DNA from: Agarophyton chilense
Taxonomy: Eukaryota > Rhodophyta > Florideophyceae > Gracilariales > Gracilariaceae
DNA: 64,000 nucleotides
Direction of reading: 5' to 3'
Assembly (NCBI GenBank): GCA_030374765.1
Contig: JARGXX010000068.1
Location: 3,410,001-3,474,000, forward strand
Below the pieces are notes generated by a model. The model had not been told where the DNA came from. It saw only the letters and a list, made by a program, of their open reading frames with translations, and did no database searches. A program made the translations under genes and the position numbers. This document shows positions 28,773 to 42,018 of this stretch, in pieces; the stretch's first letter is position 1; the number at the start of each line of letters is the position of its first letter.

Positions 28773-31450
28773 ATAGGCCCGTTTTCGGGGGGTGATGATT
28801 TTCATCACTCTTTTTGTGTGGTAATGAGGGGAAAAGGTCCCAATTCACCATGGATGGGTATAAGAGTACCGTTCCCGGGTGAACCACCCTCAAAATCAGG
28901 GTGATATCACCCCATTCCTCACCCATCTTTCACCCAGTTGGACCCACTTCTCACCCTGCGGGACTTCAAGACTCGTTGAAATCGGCGTTTCGGACACACT
29001 TTCCAGCTACAGGAATTGTTGGTGACGAGAGTTATGATACTCCTCACCGCTTTTGATACATTTATTGTAACATACAGGTTATCTTATTGCTGTTACCAAC
29101 AGTAAGTGTTGCCCTGAAACTTTCTATACTGCAAGAGAGATACTAATAGCAAGAAGTATTCAGATTAAATGTCACCTTTTCTCCACTTTTGACTAACTGT
29201 AACACACTAATGATTGACAAGATTTTTTGAAATAAGTTTTGGCCTAATATTTTAGTAGTGAGTTACACAATCTCCAAATTATTCTTTTCTAGTGCTCTGG
29301 GTGTTGGTTCAACTCGTTTGATGTCGAACGAAAACAAGAAAACAGGCCCATGCAGTACTGAGAGACGCGACGTAAGTCAGTGATCAAACGGTTTATGAAC
29401 CAAGAGGGTTAATGTGTTACTCTTGTGCGTTTGAGATGTTCATGTGACCGCAATTTTGACGCACTTTAAGCTAACACGATCGAATGCGGTCTCATTCATT
29501 AAACCAGGCTAGCCAGAGCTCTTTCATGCAGTTACTGCTTCACCGCGAGATGCACACCTACTGTACAGAGCCCCAGCGCTATTGTTATTCGACACGCTAT
29601 CTCTATGCTTCATGACAGCCCAACATGTTCCACCTCAAATCGTTCTTTATGAACATGCTTCTCTGTGTCGCAGGGAGCACAACGTCCGCGAGTGACACGG
29701 GCACCAAAGGGCTCAATGCCAGCTCTATGACCCCACATTTACACGTCGCCAGGCCGATAGCCTTGCAGCTTTCCTCATCCTCGACGATGTGCTTTTCTCT
29801 TCGTACTGTAGCATCACAAACATCGGTAGCCCGTCTAAACCCCGGCTAGCATCGCTAAACATCTCAAGGGCAATTCACTGCGCAAAGAAGTTGTCCAAAT
29901 GAGGTATCCTGTTGGCTTGGGATGACGAGTCCACCACCATTGTCAGGAGCGCTGCTCTCCAAACCTCGCATATCTTCTTTCCATTCTCGAATGGTTTGCA
30001 AGATTAAACCCATGATTTTTGTGAGCGTAAATGATAATGGACATATTCGGAAGCTAGATTCTCTCCTCAGGCGACGTGGCGCAGTTTTGCAACGCAGTTT
30101 GTGCGCCTTCGAGTAACTCTGTCCGCGAAACTACCCGCATCACCTTTTTTCCGTTTTTTAAATGCACGTATTGCGACAGCAAATCTTTGCGAAACTCAGA
30201 AACCCAACAGCGAGCATAATAAATAGAGCAAACCCGCCATATAGCCAGTTTTTATCTTCTTTTTTCAGAACGCGATCCACGGTGGAAAAAACCTTCAGCA
30301 AAACATGTTCTGGAAAAGAGAAGTCCAATATATTCTATTGTTTCAAGTTGTTTTCTGTGATTTAGTTTTTAATATAAATCCGTTCTTCTACTTCTCTAGA
30401 TAATCGTTGGAGGATGTGATTTGCCTCTGAAAGAAATCGCTTTCCAAGTTATTCTTTATTTCGATCAATTTCAATCGTAAAAGAATGAAACGGCAACAAA
30501 TAATTACAGTGGTCAAGGCTTTTGAGCTGTTCTCGCGTTTTCTGACGTTTACAGTCTCTCCGTTGGTATGGGGTGGCTCTGCAGAGTTAATCGAATCAAT
30601 TCTTTTTCCAGGATATTATCCATGTCGCCGTCAAAAAGCGATGACCATTCGTCATGAACAACAACTTGTTGCCCGTTGTAAACGTTTGGCGTTACCGACA
30701 TGTTCATTCTTTTTGAATTGTTCCCAGAAATACCTAGACACAAATGGTGAAGTCCTTCGTCCTTTCTTTCTGGATGTTGAAAAACGTTTAAAGACTTATC
30801 ATGTGAACAATTACTGTCTTGGTTGCTAGCTTGTGAGTTATCAGGGTTGTAAAGATTATCATCTTTCCCTTTTTCTAAGTGAAACATGAAGATAGCGTGT
30901 TCTTCATTCTATTTGTTTATCTTTGGCAAGATTATTATGTTTTGTTCAGGTCCGGCCAGATATACTTCTTTGTGATCATCTAATTGGATACTATCCCTCT
31001 TCAATGGATTATAAATCGTCTCTGGGTCATGATCAGACCATGATCGTAACGCAGTTGATTTAAGGTCGAGTGGTAGTCCTGGATGAAATACTATGCATGT
31101 TGAGGACTGTCATTTTCGAAAGAATGATAAATTTTCTCAATCTGTAGACAGGGTGTCTCACAAACATTGCTTTCTTGTCGTCAAAATTGTGACTTGATTT
31201 TAAAGAGCGCTCGCCAACTTATGCGACCTTGAAAGGTGAAGTTTGGGTCCCACTGGGTCAGACATTGGTCTTACTGCGTGAAGGATGGGTGATATAAGGG
31301 TAATAGATGGAGTGACTACACCCTGATTTAAGGTTGGGTCACCAGGAGCTGGAGTACCTCTCCATTCCAGATTAGAATGAGACCTTCTCACTCCATTTTC
31401 CCCCAAAGAAAGGGTATTCAAATTGATCACTTCAAAAAAACCGGGATGAA
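28773..31450. mobile_element. Possible DNA transposon defined by long diverged inverted repeats
   Basis: About 190 bp at 28773-28965 and the reverse complement of 31225-31450 align over several blocks. Examples are CCCGTTTT / CCCGGTTTTTTT at the outer edge, then GGGGAAAAGG / GGGGGAAAATGG, AATCAGGGTG in both, and TCACCCATC in both. I recognise no transposase inside. The minus strand at 29607-29850 and the overlapping frames at 30485-30887 are open but unknown. No target duplication was found. The call is tentative; the pair could also be two solo repeats. Confidence 0.4.
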
Positions 31451-34399
31451 TTCCTGTTCTGAATCAGCTGCTAACGTGAGGTGGGGCTTAATTAAGAAAT
31501 AAAACCACAATTATCGTTACTGCGTTGGTAGTTTAATATGAAGCTATCATATAGTCTGTTACAGGAATGTTTACGCTAGATTTATGTAAGCATGCGGCAC
31601 CTATTGTTGCTACTTATGACAGGATTGTGAGCAGCTAGTTTTTTTCATGATCATGGTTCTGCTCGGAGGTCTACTTAAGACTGAGACGAAGAAATTTCTC
31701 GTGTTTCTCTCCTCTCGATCAAGACCGTCAAACAATAAACAGCATCAACATCATCAGCCTCAACTTCATCCTCCGCACTGACGTCTTTTACGTCATTTCA
31801 TACTCACTCCCGCCGTCTACGCCGCTTACGCCCATTCATCCTTCTATACCACATCAACTCCTTACTCCATCGCATACTTCGACTTCCTACGCCATCGCAT
31901 ACATCGACTACGCTGACTGGTTTCGAAAAATCTCTCTGCGTTGCTCCCATAGTGCACAACAAGTTCTATCTGTTTTGAAGCCAGCAAGCACATAACTAAT
32001 TCCAAAAGCGTGTTCCAAACGTATAAGAAAAAGCTCAAGTACTCTTTTCGAAATCTCAGCGAAGATTCAAATCGGTCTGCTGTGCTTGAAACGCGAAGAC
32101 TACGTGTAAACCTGTTATATACCGTTTACGGTCATAGTAATACCACAATTCTTGACATTTAAGGTATATTTGATGATACGGACCTGTTCTCTTCCGACCA
32201 ATGTTTGTTGTAAAATTCCAAAGTTCAAGAGAGGTGCAGGTCAGCATCTTAACGTTGAACGAAAACAACGTTTGACGAAGCCTAATTTGTTAACAGAAAC
32301 TAAAAACAGTCAGTGAATTGTGCATGAGGGTGCAGACCTTATTTAGAGCAGAATACCTAGAGACGGAGAAGAAACAAAAAATAATAAAGCTGTTTGAAAT
32401 GTCAAAACCGCAAAACATATCATATTGAAAAGCACATATTTTTTGAAAACGGAAAAAGGGGTTCTCAATAGGGCCCTGGTGGCATCATTATTAGCGGCTT
32501 ACAACTGCAAAGCACATGCAGAATATAAGAGAGTTGCGGAAATATTGTAGAAGCGGTGTGAAATAGATGATAATAAAAAGAACAAACAGAAGCTATAGAA
32601 AGTGAGTGCACTTCGTCAAAAAGAAGAGCGTGAGTATTTGAAGCCCATAAAGAAACAGTCATGTTTCAGAACCGACCGAGCAGAGATATCGAAAAGAGAA
32701 GAACGTAAGAAATCCGGGCATTCTTTTCCAAAACCATATACTTGAAGGTATTGTGAGGGTGCACAAGCAAGATCAGCTTTAGAAAATTTCCGAGACGTCG
32801 TTACGTCAGCACTCTGATGCCTTGCAATCTGTTTTCTTTGTCCCATAGGTGGATGCTAAGCTTGATAAAGATGCTCTTGGGATTCCGTACAGTCCATTTT
32901 AGACCTTTTAAATCTATTTAAGAGTTGATCAGATTGAATAAAGTGGTTCGTTGTTCAAACAGTTGGAATCGATTACAGTCCAGGACGGTGTGGTCCAAGC
33001 GATAGGCGACGGAGTGGCACGATAGTCGGCAACTGACCTTTAACAGGACTGTGCTACGGCTCGTCAAACTGATTGCAGTGGCGGTTTAATGAATAGCTGA
33101 TTTCAGGTCTTATCACGGCCTTTAATGAGGCTGCTTGACAAAGAAAAAACCATTCAACAATAGGAGTTTAACGTTGAAAATGGTGATGGTAGTTCTCACG
33201 TGCATCCATCTTCTGCATCTGAAAGTGAGCTTAGCTATCACATAAGCTTCTAATTAAATAGATAAATACTGTTTATCGAACGCCAGAACTCACCATTTCT
33301 TCTTGTGAGACCCTTTTGCTCCTATTAGAGCGAGATACAAGTATTCAATCTCTACACTCGAGCTTTTTTCTTTTGGACAAACTTCAAACTATTTCATTCT
33401 ATTCATCCATGTGGGTTAATTCGAAGACTTTTTGTCATCATCAATTTACAGAGTAGATTCGTATCCATGAAAATTCTCTTTATAAAACCATCTAATACGG
33501 TTTCGGACCCGGGTAACCAAGCAAGAAAACGAAGGTCTCCTTTGAAATGAAGTTCTCTCACAGACGAAATATCGATATGCAGACGACCGTCCAGTGTAGT
33601 ACTGCTCTTAGCATTGAAAATAAACACCGTGCGTCAGATAACCTATATAAATTGATCGAAGTTTCTTGTCCCAATTTGTCTTTGATCATGCCTTGAGAAG
33701 TACTCGTTGTCGATGCCACAGCTTGTTGCGATAGACGCTCTTCGGGTAAGAGCAGATACCTGCCACAGAGTTTGCACTGCCTAAGTGGTGCTTGCGGCGA
33801 ATGGAAAAGGGGTGGTAGAGCTACAACACTAACAAGCTGGAAGTGGGTTTCAAGATCACTACTTGCCTGCGAGGGGGAACAGTGCCACTTTAGGGCGCGG
33901 AAGGAACTTAGGACACGAGACGGCTCGGGGAATAGCTGTGGGCTAACTCTCTATTATAGCTCGTCCGGATCCCTGGTTATGGAAGACTAAGCGAGGAATA
34001 GAAGAGTCATGATGCCAATGATGTTTTCTCGACATGGAGTCGGCAATCACCTCTGGTACTTCATTTATTGTGTACCAGAGGCATGTGCCCAAATAAAACG
34101 TAAATATTACCCAGTGGTCAGCTACTTAGCTAGGGTAGCTCCTTTCCTCCGTTAAGTCGAGAGCATATAGCTGCACAGAAGGCGTCCGTGACCTGCTCAC
34201 GCAGAAGCTCCTCGAGCTTTATTCGTTCGAGTTGATCATCGGGATCTGCGTTCGAAGTCTAGGTTAATAGTATATCAGAAGCACAATCTTCTTCCTCCAG
34301 AGTGTTCTTCTCTTTTATGTCTTTTGCTATCGGGCTCAACATTACCAACCATGGTATTTCATCATCGATTTACATTTGTGTTTCGTCCAAGATTTCCGG
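31451..34399. other. Gene-poor stretch, nothing assignable
   Basis: Frames are all under 77 codons and show no family motifs. The part at 31740-31920 is low in complexity, with runs based on CATCAACATCATC and CGCATACNTCGACT. The rest is AT-rich unique-looking sequence. It may include the far end of the Gypsy fossil to the right, but I cannot see integrase or an LTR. Confidence 0.4.
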
Positions 34400-37300
34400 T
34401 TTCTATAAAGCGTTAGCATGACCGTTTGAAGTCTCCTTCTTGTAGTTGACGTTGAAGTTCAATTCAGGAAGGCGTACACGCCTTCGCAGTAGCCGTCCCG
34501 AATGGTCGTTCATCGACAAGAGCCATCTAAAACAGGAGTGATCTGTATTGACCGTAAAATGTGGTCATTCTAGATAGGGCAGTAGGGTCGTTAGAGCCCA
34601 TACCAAAGGGAGGCATACATTTTCTGAAACAGAATAATTCTTCTCTTCCTGATGCAATAACCTTGACTAGTACCCAATGGTATATCTTTGGCGGACTTCG
34701 TGCGATTGGAAAGGGGCCCACCCTCACTGGTACTCACTTGAATTCGTTTCGACAGAGTAGGGAAGATCCGTTTTCGTAAGTGCTAAAACAGGAACTAATG
34801 TCAGAGTTCGCATCAACTTCTCGGAGGCTTCTGTCTCGTTTATTCCGAATTTCTTCAACAGTACTTTTTTCCCTCTCCTCATTTATGCATTCAAAGGCGC
34901 GGCGATATGCGAATAACGCAATATAAATCGTCTGTAGGCGTGTGAAGCCCACAAAAACGCTAGAAATAGGGTCTGTGTCACAGGATCTTTCGCCTCACCA
35001 ATCAAAACGGTTTGCATTTCTTCCATTTTCTGCGTTTCTAGTCTAATCTGGGGTCTCATACAGTTCACTTGATCTGTACAGCATTTTCAGTTCTTGATAT
35101 TAAAGGTAGATCTAGCTTCTCGTAGCTTCTCGAGGATCCCCTCCACATCTATGTAGTGATCTTCAACAATATTACTGAAAACAATGATGTCACTTAAGTA
35201 GACCAAGCATGTTTTCCAATTTTATCCCGACAGGATAACATCGATCGCGAGCTTAAACGTCATAGGGCCTTGGGTTAAACCAAAAGGAATTCGTTTAAAG
35301 CGATAAATTCTTGCATGATGGACGAATGAAGTCTTATTTGGGTCCTTTGGGGTAATAAGTACTTGCCAGAATCCCCAATTTATGTCCAGCGTAATAAATG
35401 AACTGGCTTCTACAACACTGTCGATGTATTCGTCCATGGGTGGAAACAGGTTTGTACCCCATATAGTTACTTCGTTTAGTTTGCGGTAGTGAACGTCAAA
35501 GCGTAAAGAACCATCTCCTTTCAGAGTAGGGAGCATTGAAGACGCCCACGCTGATTGAGCTGGCTCAGTAATTCTCTTCTTTAGCAATGTGTCAACGTTT
35601 TGCTGCTGGATTTGACGTGTACGGGGCCCTGCCCAATTAGGTGGTTGAGCAAAGATTCTTCTACCCGGCACTAGGAAAATGTGATGTTCTGGACAGACAA
35701 TCTGGACGATGGGGCCATTCCAAATATCAGAGTATTTCAATTATAACTTACACAGTCTTTTCTTTTATTCCCCAGGAACCTGTTCTATTTTCGAGCCCTC
35801 GAGAGCTTTGGATTTCTCTTCCTCAACGACATTCTTCTCCATTATGATCTAGATGTTCTGTTCTGCTTCTGTTTGTGTCGACTGCGGTTCACCTTTAAGC
35901 GGGATTCCTAAGACGTTTTACGTCATTATGTGTGTTGGTATCACAACCGAAGGATGCGGCAAAGCGGTCCCAAGAACCTGTTTTTTGTGTACATCAACAA
36001 ATTACAAAACCGAATCTTGGGTGAACTTCTGTCCAATGGGGCTTCATATTCCAGTAAAGGTGAAAACGGTACTTCCGAAGCAGGTTGTCGCAGCGGTTTG
36101 TGCAAAATAGGCACGGTTGTTTCGTCATCCAGTTCGACTTGCCGATTCTTCGAAGAAACTGATTCGACAAATCGGTCTCAGGAGTCACAGCCCAACCCAA
36201 ATGGTGCTACTAACTTGTAACACACGATAAAAAATGAAAACATGATTTCCTAACCGAACGACCATTCGTACCGTTCCAAGGGGCTTTAACGTTTTTTTTG
36301 CATCCTGGATATTTAGTAGTTGTGCTTTTTTGGATTCTAGCTGGCTCGTCGGTTCGCATTTCAAACAGTCTTATGATGCTTGGACCGACTCCGGTATCCA
36401 AGACAGCGAGTCTACGTGACAACAGTGATGGAAATAAGCCAACATCGTCGTAGACCTCATAATTGCTACGGGCCATAAACAGGACGTACTCATTATTTTT
36501 TGGATATACATATCGCCTCCAAAAACGTTCTAAAGTACTGTCGAGCTGTACCCGTTTCAAGACATCCAAAGATCTATCTGGCCTCAGAAAAACCTTCGGT
36601 TTAACTTCCCGGAAGCGGCGTCATGTCAGTTCACCGGTAGGGGCTATGGGCTTGATGCCAACCGACCCTGTGAGTGCTTTCTTCTTAAGATTCGCGAACA
36701 AGCGGGGTTCTCCTTCGCCATATCGTCGTCAATTACATCTCGAAACCCAGCGGCCTTTGATGCTTTAGTGATTTGAATTTCGGCGGGACCTCTTCGGGAA
36801 TGACCCGAAACACCACACGCTTTGGCTTTCCTATATGAATTACCTGGTACACGGGTGGGCTTTGCCTCTGAAAGGGCTTGATAAATCAAGACAACTCGAT
36901 ATAATTCCCTGACGGATAGGATACATTCTGATGAAGAATTATATTTTCCGTAGCAATTGTAGCATACCAGACCATCCCTGTTCATTCTCAGCTGAGCCTC
37001 ATTCTGTCGACGGATATCGATCCATCATGGCTTCTTTGAATTAATTCCTCCCGCGGGCGGGACCATCGCATCAACTCTGTAAGGGTATCGGCGCTGCTCC
37101 ATAGAAAGAATATCATTCTCCTGGAGATGTTCAGTAGACGGCAATTCCGTAATAGGTTTCGAACCTTCTGAATCGTCTAGATAGTGAAGTCCGTTCTCCA
37201 TGGACTGGCTTGCCTGATGTGCCGTTTGTGTTGAAACGCGCGAATTATCAGGCGATTCTAGATACAATAGTTTACTTCACTTCACACCGTACTTGGGATA

Positions 37301-38870
37301 TCCCTTTGCGAGGGGGTACGATCCGAAAGTGACGTATACCACCGCGATGAGTGCAAACGGCTTCACCTTCAGCCTCTGCATAATGTACTAATTCCAAAAA
37401 TCTGACAAAAGCATTCTTTATCCCATCACGGGCTACTAATGACTTGACAGTCGGATCCCCATGCAATGGACGAATAGATTCTGTCACCGGTTGAATGAAC
37501 ATTCCCAGAACAGGTGGCTGCATTGTTCATTATTGAACTGTATTCAACTTCTTTCTCATCAGACTTCTGGGCAACATCCCTCGGATTCAGGTTAGCTTCT
37601 TGAATTGATTTCGACGTGGCATAATTACGCAGTAAGTAATGCACGGCTTCTGCCAAACTGATGACTCCACCTTTATCAACCGTAAGTAATCCACTCACAG
37701 CGCGGTATTGCTCTAAAACAAATCAAGTTCTAAAATGTGGAAGAGACACGAGTATTTGAGCTTTACTCATTCCTAGATTGTCGGCTTCGGCAACAACTCG
37801 ACTCTAAAACTCAAACACGAGTATGGGATCCTTCGCAGAACACGTAAGACCATCGCGTCAAATCTTCAAACGCTTGATGTGATTCCTCACTTTCGCCATT
37901 TTACGACCAGATCGCTTTCTTTATCGGACTTTTAACCCATATATGCGGTAGTTTATAATCTTCCGAGAAAGCCGATTGGTGCGTGTAACAGGCTCCAGGC
38001 CTCTGTAGGCCGGTTCCTTCCTGCGACGCGACAGTGGTTGACCAATCTTCTTCTCTCTCGATCTAAGGGTGTCATTCTCGCTTCAACTACCATTCTCTGA
38101 TGAGCTTTCCTTTTCGGAGTCGTCCGAGTTACAATAACGTTCCTCCGAACTATTGGAGTATTTTTCACGGTCAGTTTTCCTTGTGAATTTCTTTAATTTC
38201 GAACATTTCGGAGAAACTTTCTGCTTTTTAGTTTTATGCTTGCGCGACTGCGCTTCGGCAACAATCAATTGTGCATCTTCAACTTTCGATAGCGCAAATG
38301 GATAACAGTGCGTTCACCACAGTTTCTGATCGCTCCAAGCAAGGGTTGATACGTGGGAGAACCTACTCAACAGTGACTGGCAATGCCGATAAAGCCAAAA
38401 TGGCATTTCCCTGCTCTTACGGCAAATGATTGAGATCTTCTATGATTTTCCAAACCGTATCGGCCATCAGATTTGTTTCCAATTTTCGGTTCTTCAGAGC
38501 AACCAGCTCCCTTTGGAACGTTTCCAAAAACGATCTTAACGAGTTAAATTGACTTTCCATTTTCTCCAATCAAAAGTTCTGCATCGCAGATTCTGCAGTG
38601 TTTCTCCGAATCAGATCGCAAGGCTGTATCTTTTGTGAAATAACGTATAGATGAGGCAGCATCCTCTTGAGAAACCGTCTTCGGTACCTCCGAAGTTGCG
38701 CTAGCGCCTCCTGTCGAGCTCTAATTGCTCCTCGCCAGACGGTATAGGCGGTTTCCAGCTTCTTTAGAGGGGGATAGGCGGGGTGCCGCTAACTCGGGCT
38801 TATCTTTAATCGATCGGCTTCTAGTTGGAATCGTGGCCCAATAGTAACTGGTAATCCAGACCAAAATGCG
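34400..38870 (-). mobile_element. Old Gypsy fossil, same gag family as the element at 1-4549
   Basis: Minus-strand remnants lie in element order. From right to left there is a gag N-terminal region (about 38.0-38.9 kb) with the same Ser/Asp/Glu-rich stretch, and a gag core (37.4-37.7 kb: LLRNYATSKSIQEA). A worn knuckle (CYNCYGKYNSSSEC, near 36.9 kb) and a protease region (VLDTGVGPSII, near 36.4 kb) come next. Reverse transcriptase is clear at 35222-35740 (TEPAQSAWASSML, then FKRIPFGLTQGPMTF). The thumb region reads ASHAYRRFILRYSHIAAPLNA-like near 34.9 kb. Integrase and both LTRs were not found. It is broken in more than ten places and is much older than the first Gypsy copy. The ends are approximate. 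Confidence 0.8.
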
Positions 38871-41290
38871 AACACGTAACAAAATTTCAAACAATTCAAA
38901 CAAAAGATATTGCAATCGATAACGAAAAAAAAACTTGTAACGAATATAATAACAACAATGATTCTCAAATCTTCACAAAAAAACTTCTGCTTAACCGTTG
39001 AACTCAGCGAACGATTACACCTAGTTACGAATGTCTTCCGATAAAACCGATTCCGTGATGACGGTTCAAGCTTAGGTTCGCTGATCGAAGTATCTCGTAC
39101 CGAATTCCAACGAGGATCCAATGACGTGCTAGAAACGAAAGCTCCCGTCCAGGCGACCAATTATTACACACAAATGTACTTCTTTCAAAGTAGGGAGACC
39201 AGATTAAGTGGTATTCTACTTGAGAGTGCAGCGCACTCGATAGCAGGCGGATGTCCAAAGAAAATACCGCGAAAAGCTGGCGTTGACTTGCGAGCGACTG
39301 TCCTTGAAAGTAGATGTGTGAAAGGGGATGATCAGGGGAGCCGGAGGAAAGGAATGATACTTGTGAAACAGAGGTAATGCTCCACGTACGGTAGTACGTA
39401 AGACCCACGAGATCGGCTGCTCGAAATCTCTTGTGCATTCACAAAAGAATTAAAAACTAACAAAAACGACACACATAACAAAAAAAAAGCCGTAAACAGC
39501 GAAAAAAATAGAATGTCCTCGGAACAAGATCTATAACTCAAATGCGATCAGCACAGAGGCTATGGGTGCTCTTTAGTCGATAGAGACTTTAGTATTTCCA
39601 CTATGATGTGCCACAAAATAATTCTTCTAAAATTAACGATTATAATGTTTGGTGGCCAAGCCGTACAAGAGTACAGTAGTACAGTGTTCCTTAACTAATC
39701 CTAATTTCCAATCTTTCCGTGAAGTATTCTTCTCATAACATCTCTCTACAGAGTGCAGTACGAAGAAAAGCTTATGAAAGCCGTATATCGACTTCGATGA
39801 ATTCGATTTAAAGTGCATACCATGTTCCGCCGCGTTTACAACACCTAATATGATTTCATCCTCACCGAATAGGTGTGACCGAGTAACGAAAACTTTTTCG
39901 TGGTCTTTTATCGCGTTCAAAATGTCTAAAACGCGTGACAACCATGCATAATTTTAATTCTTATCGTTTTAACAGCCACTGAAGACAATTTGTTGTAAGA
40001 TGTGTTTAATCCGATTACATGACTTAATTTTTCTAAGCTTCGGGCTGTCAATAAAAAAAAAACATTTTTTTGGACCAAACTGATTTTTGCTTTAATCCTT
40101 CGAAGCCAGATATCAAGAATATCACACCAAAGAACTTCCATCTTTCAGCAGCTGTAGTCAGCTTAAGTTTTTTGTTTTGTAGTCAAACGTTTTTCGATCC
40201 AATCATTTTCTAAAATGAGCAACTGAAGACATCCAAAGAGAGAAGCCATACCGAGAGAGTTCTGGGACGGCATGCATATCTGAGCTAATATATTTAACCG
40301 GTACACTTACTTTTCATTGGAGCATCTGCACTGGATAATTTAAAGACAAAAACACATCTTACATTGTCTTCTTGTTCAAATGTATTTTTAGCAAAAGGCC
40401 TGGCCTATTACTGTTTTTTACAGTAAGAAGACTGGACATAGTAAAAATATGACTTTCGTCCTTATTCCTGGCTTTCAGCTTTTTTTAAATTTGTAAAACT
40501 TTATTAATAATGTGAGAATGATTTGTATCTTAGTAAGTTATGACAGCTTCTTGAGCATTTTTTGAGCTCTGGTACGATCATTGGCATCGATTTAACCCAT
40601 TTTTAAAGTTTACAGTTTTTCTTTACCTCTGAGCTCAAAGTCTATCGTGTAAAAAGATTTTCGACGATTAGTTTTAAAAATAGATGTTGATATATGTTGC
40701 ATTCCGGCTGAAAAGTTAAATTTTTATTGTCTGCCAAAAAGTTGTTTAAAAGCGTTAAGAAAATTCGTACCAGGTGCAGCAAATACTCTAACATCTGGCT
40801 AAAATAGGTGCATAACCAAAAGATTATTTTCCCACGTGTGGGAACCCAAACTTATATCATCCGTAAACACCCCAAGCTCAGCATAAATTTCCTGGAAATT
40901 TATGCTGAGTTTTGGGTACCGCATCGATGAAATAGTAAAGTTTGATTGGCTGTAAGATATTATTTGCCACACTTTGGTCAAGAATTTGTGCGCAAGGCAA
41001 AATGACTTTCCCAAAGCAGGGAAATACTCCCCAACATATTCTGTCAACATCTTATATGACCATCATGAATTCTTTTCAGCAACCTTTGATCTCAACAACG
41101 TAGTATAAAAAGCGACAAAGTTGAATCGACACGGTATTTACCTTTCGGTGAAACAACAAGACAAAATATGATAACTGGCTCCTGTGATGCCTTTATCCAG
41201 TGAATGCAACTCTTCCATTATGTTTCAGCTTCCTTCACTCACAGACATAGCCTCACTTTCATTCTAGGGTCCTTAAAGTTTAAAATGATT
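38871..41290. other. AT-rich stretch between Gypsy fossil and Harbinger remnant
   Basis: No gene is supported. The first 600 bp may be the leader or LTR of the Gypsy fossil, since pyrimidine-rich minus-strand sequence at 39400-39540 resembles the composition of the other LTRs, but no boundary is visible. Two strong palindromes lie near 40.83-40.92 kb. Confidence 0.4.
40829..40917. repeat. Two adjacent palindromes (possible MITE remnant)
   Basis: TTCCCACGTGTGGGAA (40829-40844) is a perfect 16-bp palindrome centred on CACGTG. At 40871-40914 a longer inverted repeat pairs CTCAGCATAAATTTCC with its complement, with one extra base in the outer CCCAA/TTTTGGG part. Nothing nearby makes either a transcription terminator. 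A small non-autonomous transposon is possible. Confidence 0.5.
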
Positions 41291-41585
41291 ACAAAATTTG
41301 TCTTTGTGGAAGGTTATTCACGTAAAGACCAGCAGTATTTCTTGGAAAACAACTACAGAGAGTTCCAATATACCAAACGGATATCTTTACACTCTAAAAT
41401 CTCGGCGCGGCAAAAGATTCTCTTCAGAAGATGACAGCGCTCTCTCTCGTTGTTGGATTTGTGTGTCTGGGGATTTCATCGTTGGCTCCCATCAAAAAAT
41501 GGGAACCTTCAAAGCTAAAATCGAAACGGTCTACAATGGTTTTATAAAGCCAGAAGTATTTCAAACAAGGTCACTGCTGTCCTGA
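41291..41585 (+). pseudogene. Harbinger-type MYB/SANT-like protein fragment
   Basis: The plus-strand frame 41298-41585 contains KRFSSEDDSALSRCWICVS and then DFIVGSHQKMGTFKAKI. This matches the trihelix/SANT-like domain that accompanies PIF/Harbinger transposases and plant NAM-associated proteins (pattern: acidic start, W, VS-D-IVG-x-Q-K). The MYB-like gene at 60.8 kb has the related ALTKSWIRVSDDPIVGTKQK. The rest of the protein downstream is interrupted by stops, and no DDE transposase is visible next to it, so this is an orphan remnant. Confidence 0.6.
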
Positions 41586-42018
41586 CAAGAACGTATGATT
41601 ATATAAAGGCCTCGTGTCATAAAGTTTCGGCTTGTTTTCCTGTAGTGCGGCGATTAACGCCACATGAATCAGCATAAAGAACATGAAACAAAAGAACGGC
41701 TTTGTTTCCGATTTTTAGTTTTAAAGGAGCTTTTAAAATTTTTTAGAGCGGCCAATTAGATTTATTTGGATTTCATTGTATTTCTGGTATTTTATGGCGT
41801 GTAGTTAGAAAATTTAACGGATGAATCTAAGCGTTCAAATTTTGGTTTTTGTGGTTGACTACCCGTCAAAAATCAGTGGTTGTTGAAGTTGTAAAACAAT
41901 TGTGACAGAACAAAGTGATGATGAAGTATTTTAACAGGCATTTTATATAATTGGTTTTGCGGGAGGTTTAGGCCAGATAAGAAAGAATTGGCAACATCTA
42001 CGCGCAAAAATTCAGGTA

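Noticed and set aside
29625-30116. Plus-strand frames of 64-74 codons
   Set aside because: No motifs. The minus strand of the same region looks more protein-like but could not be assigned either.
31740-31920. CATCAACATCATC/CGCATAC low-complexity run as a tandem repeat or LTR
   Set aside because: Units are irregular and I could not find a matching second end or a primer-binding site.
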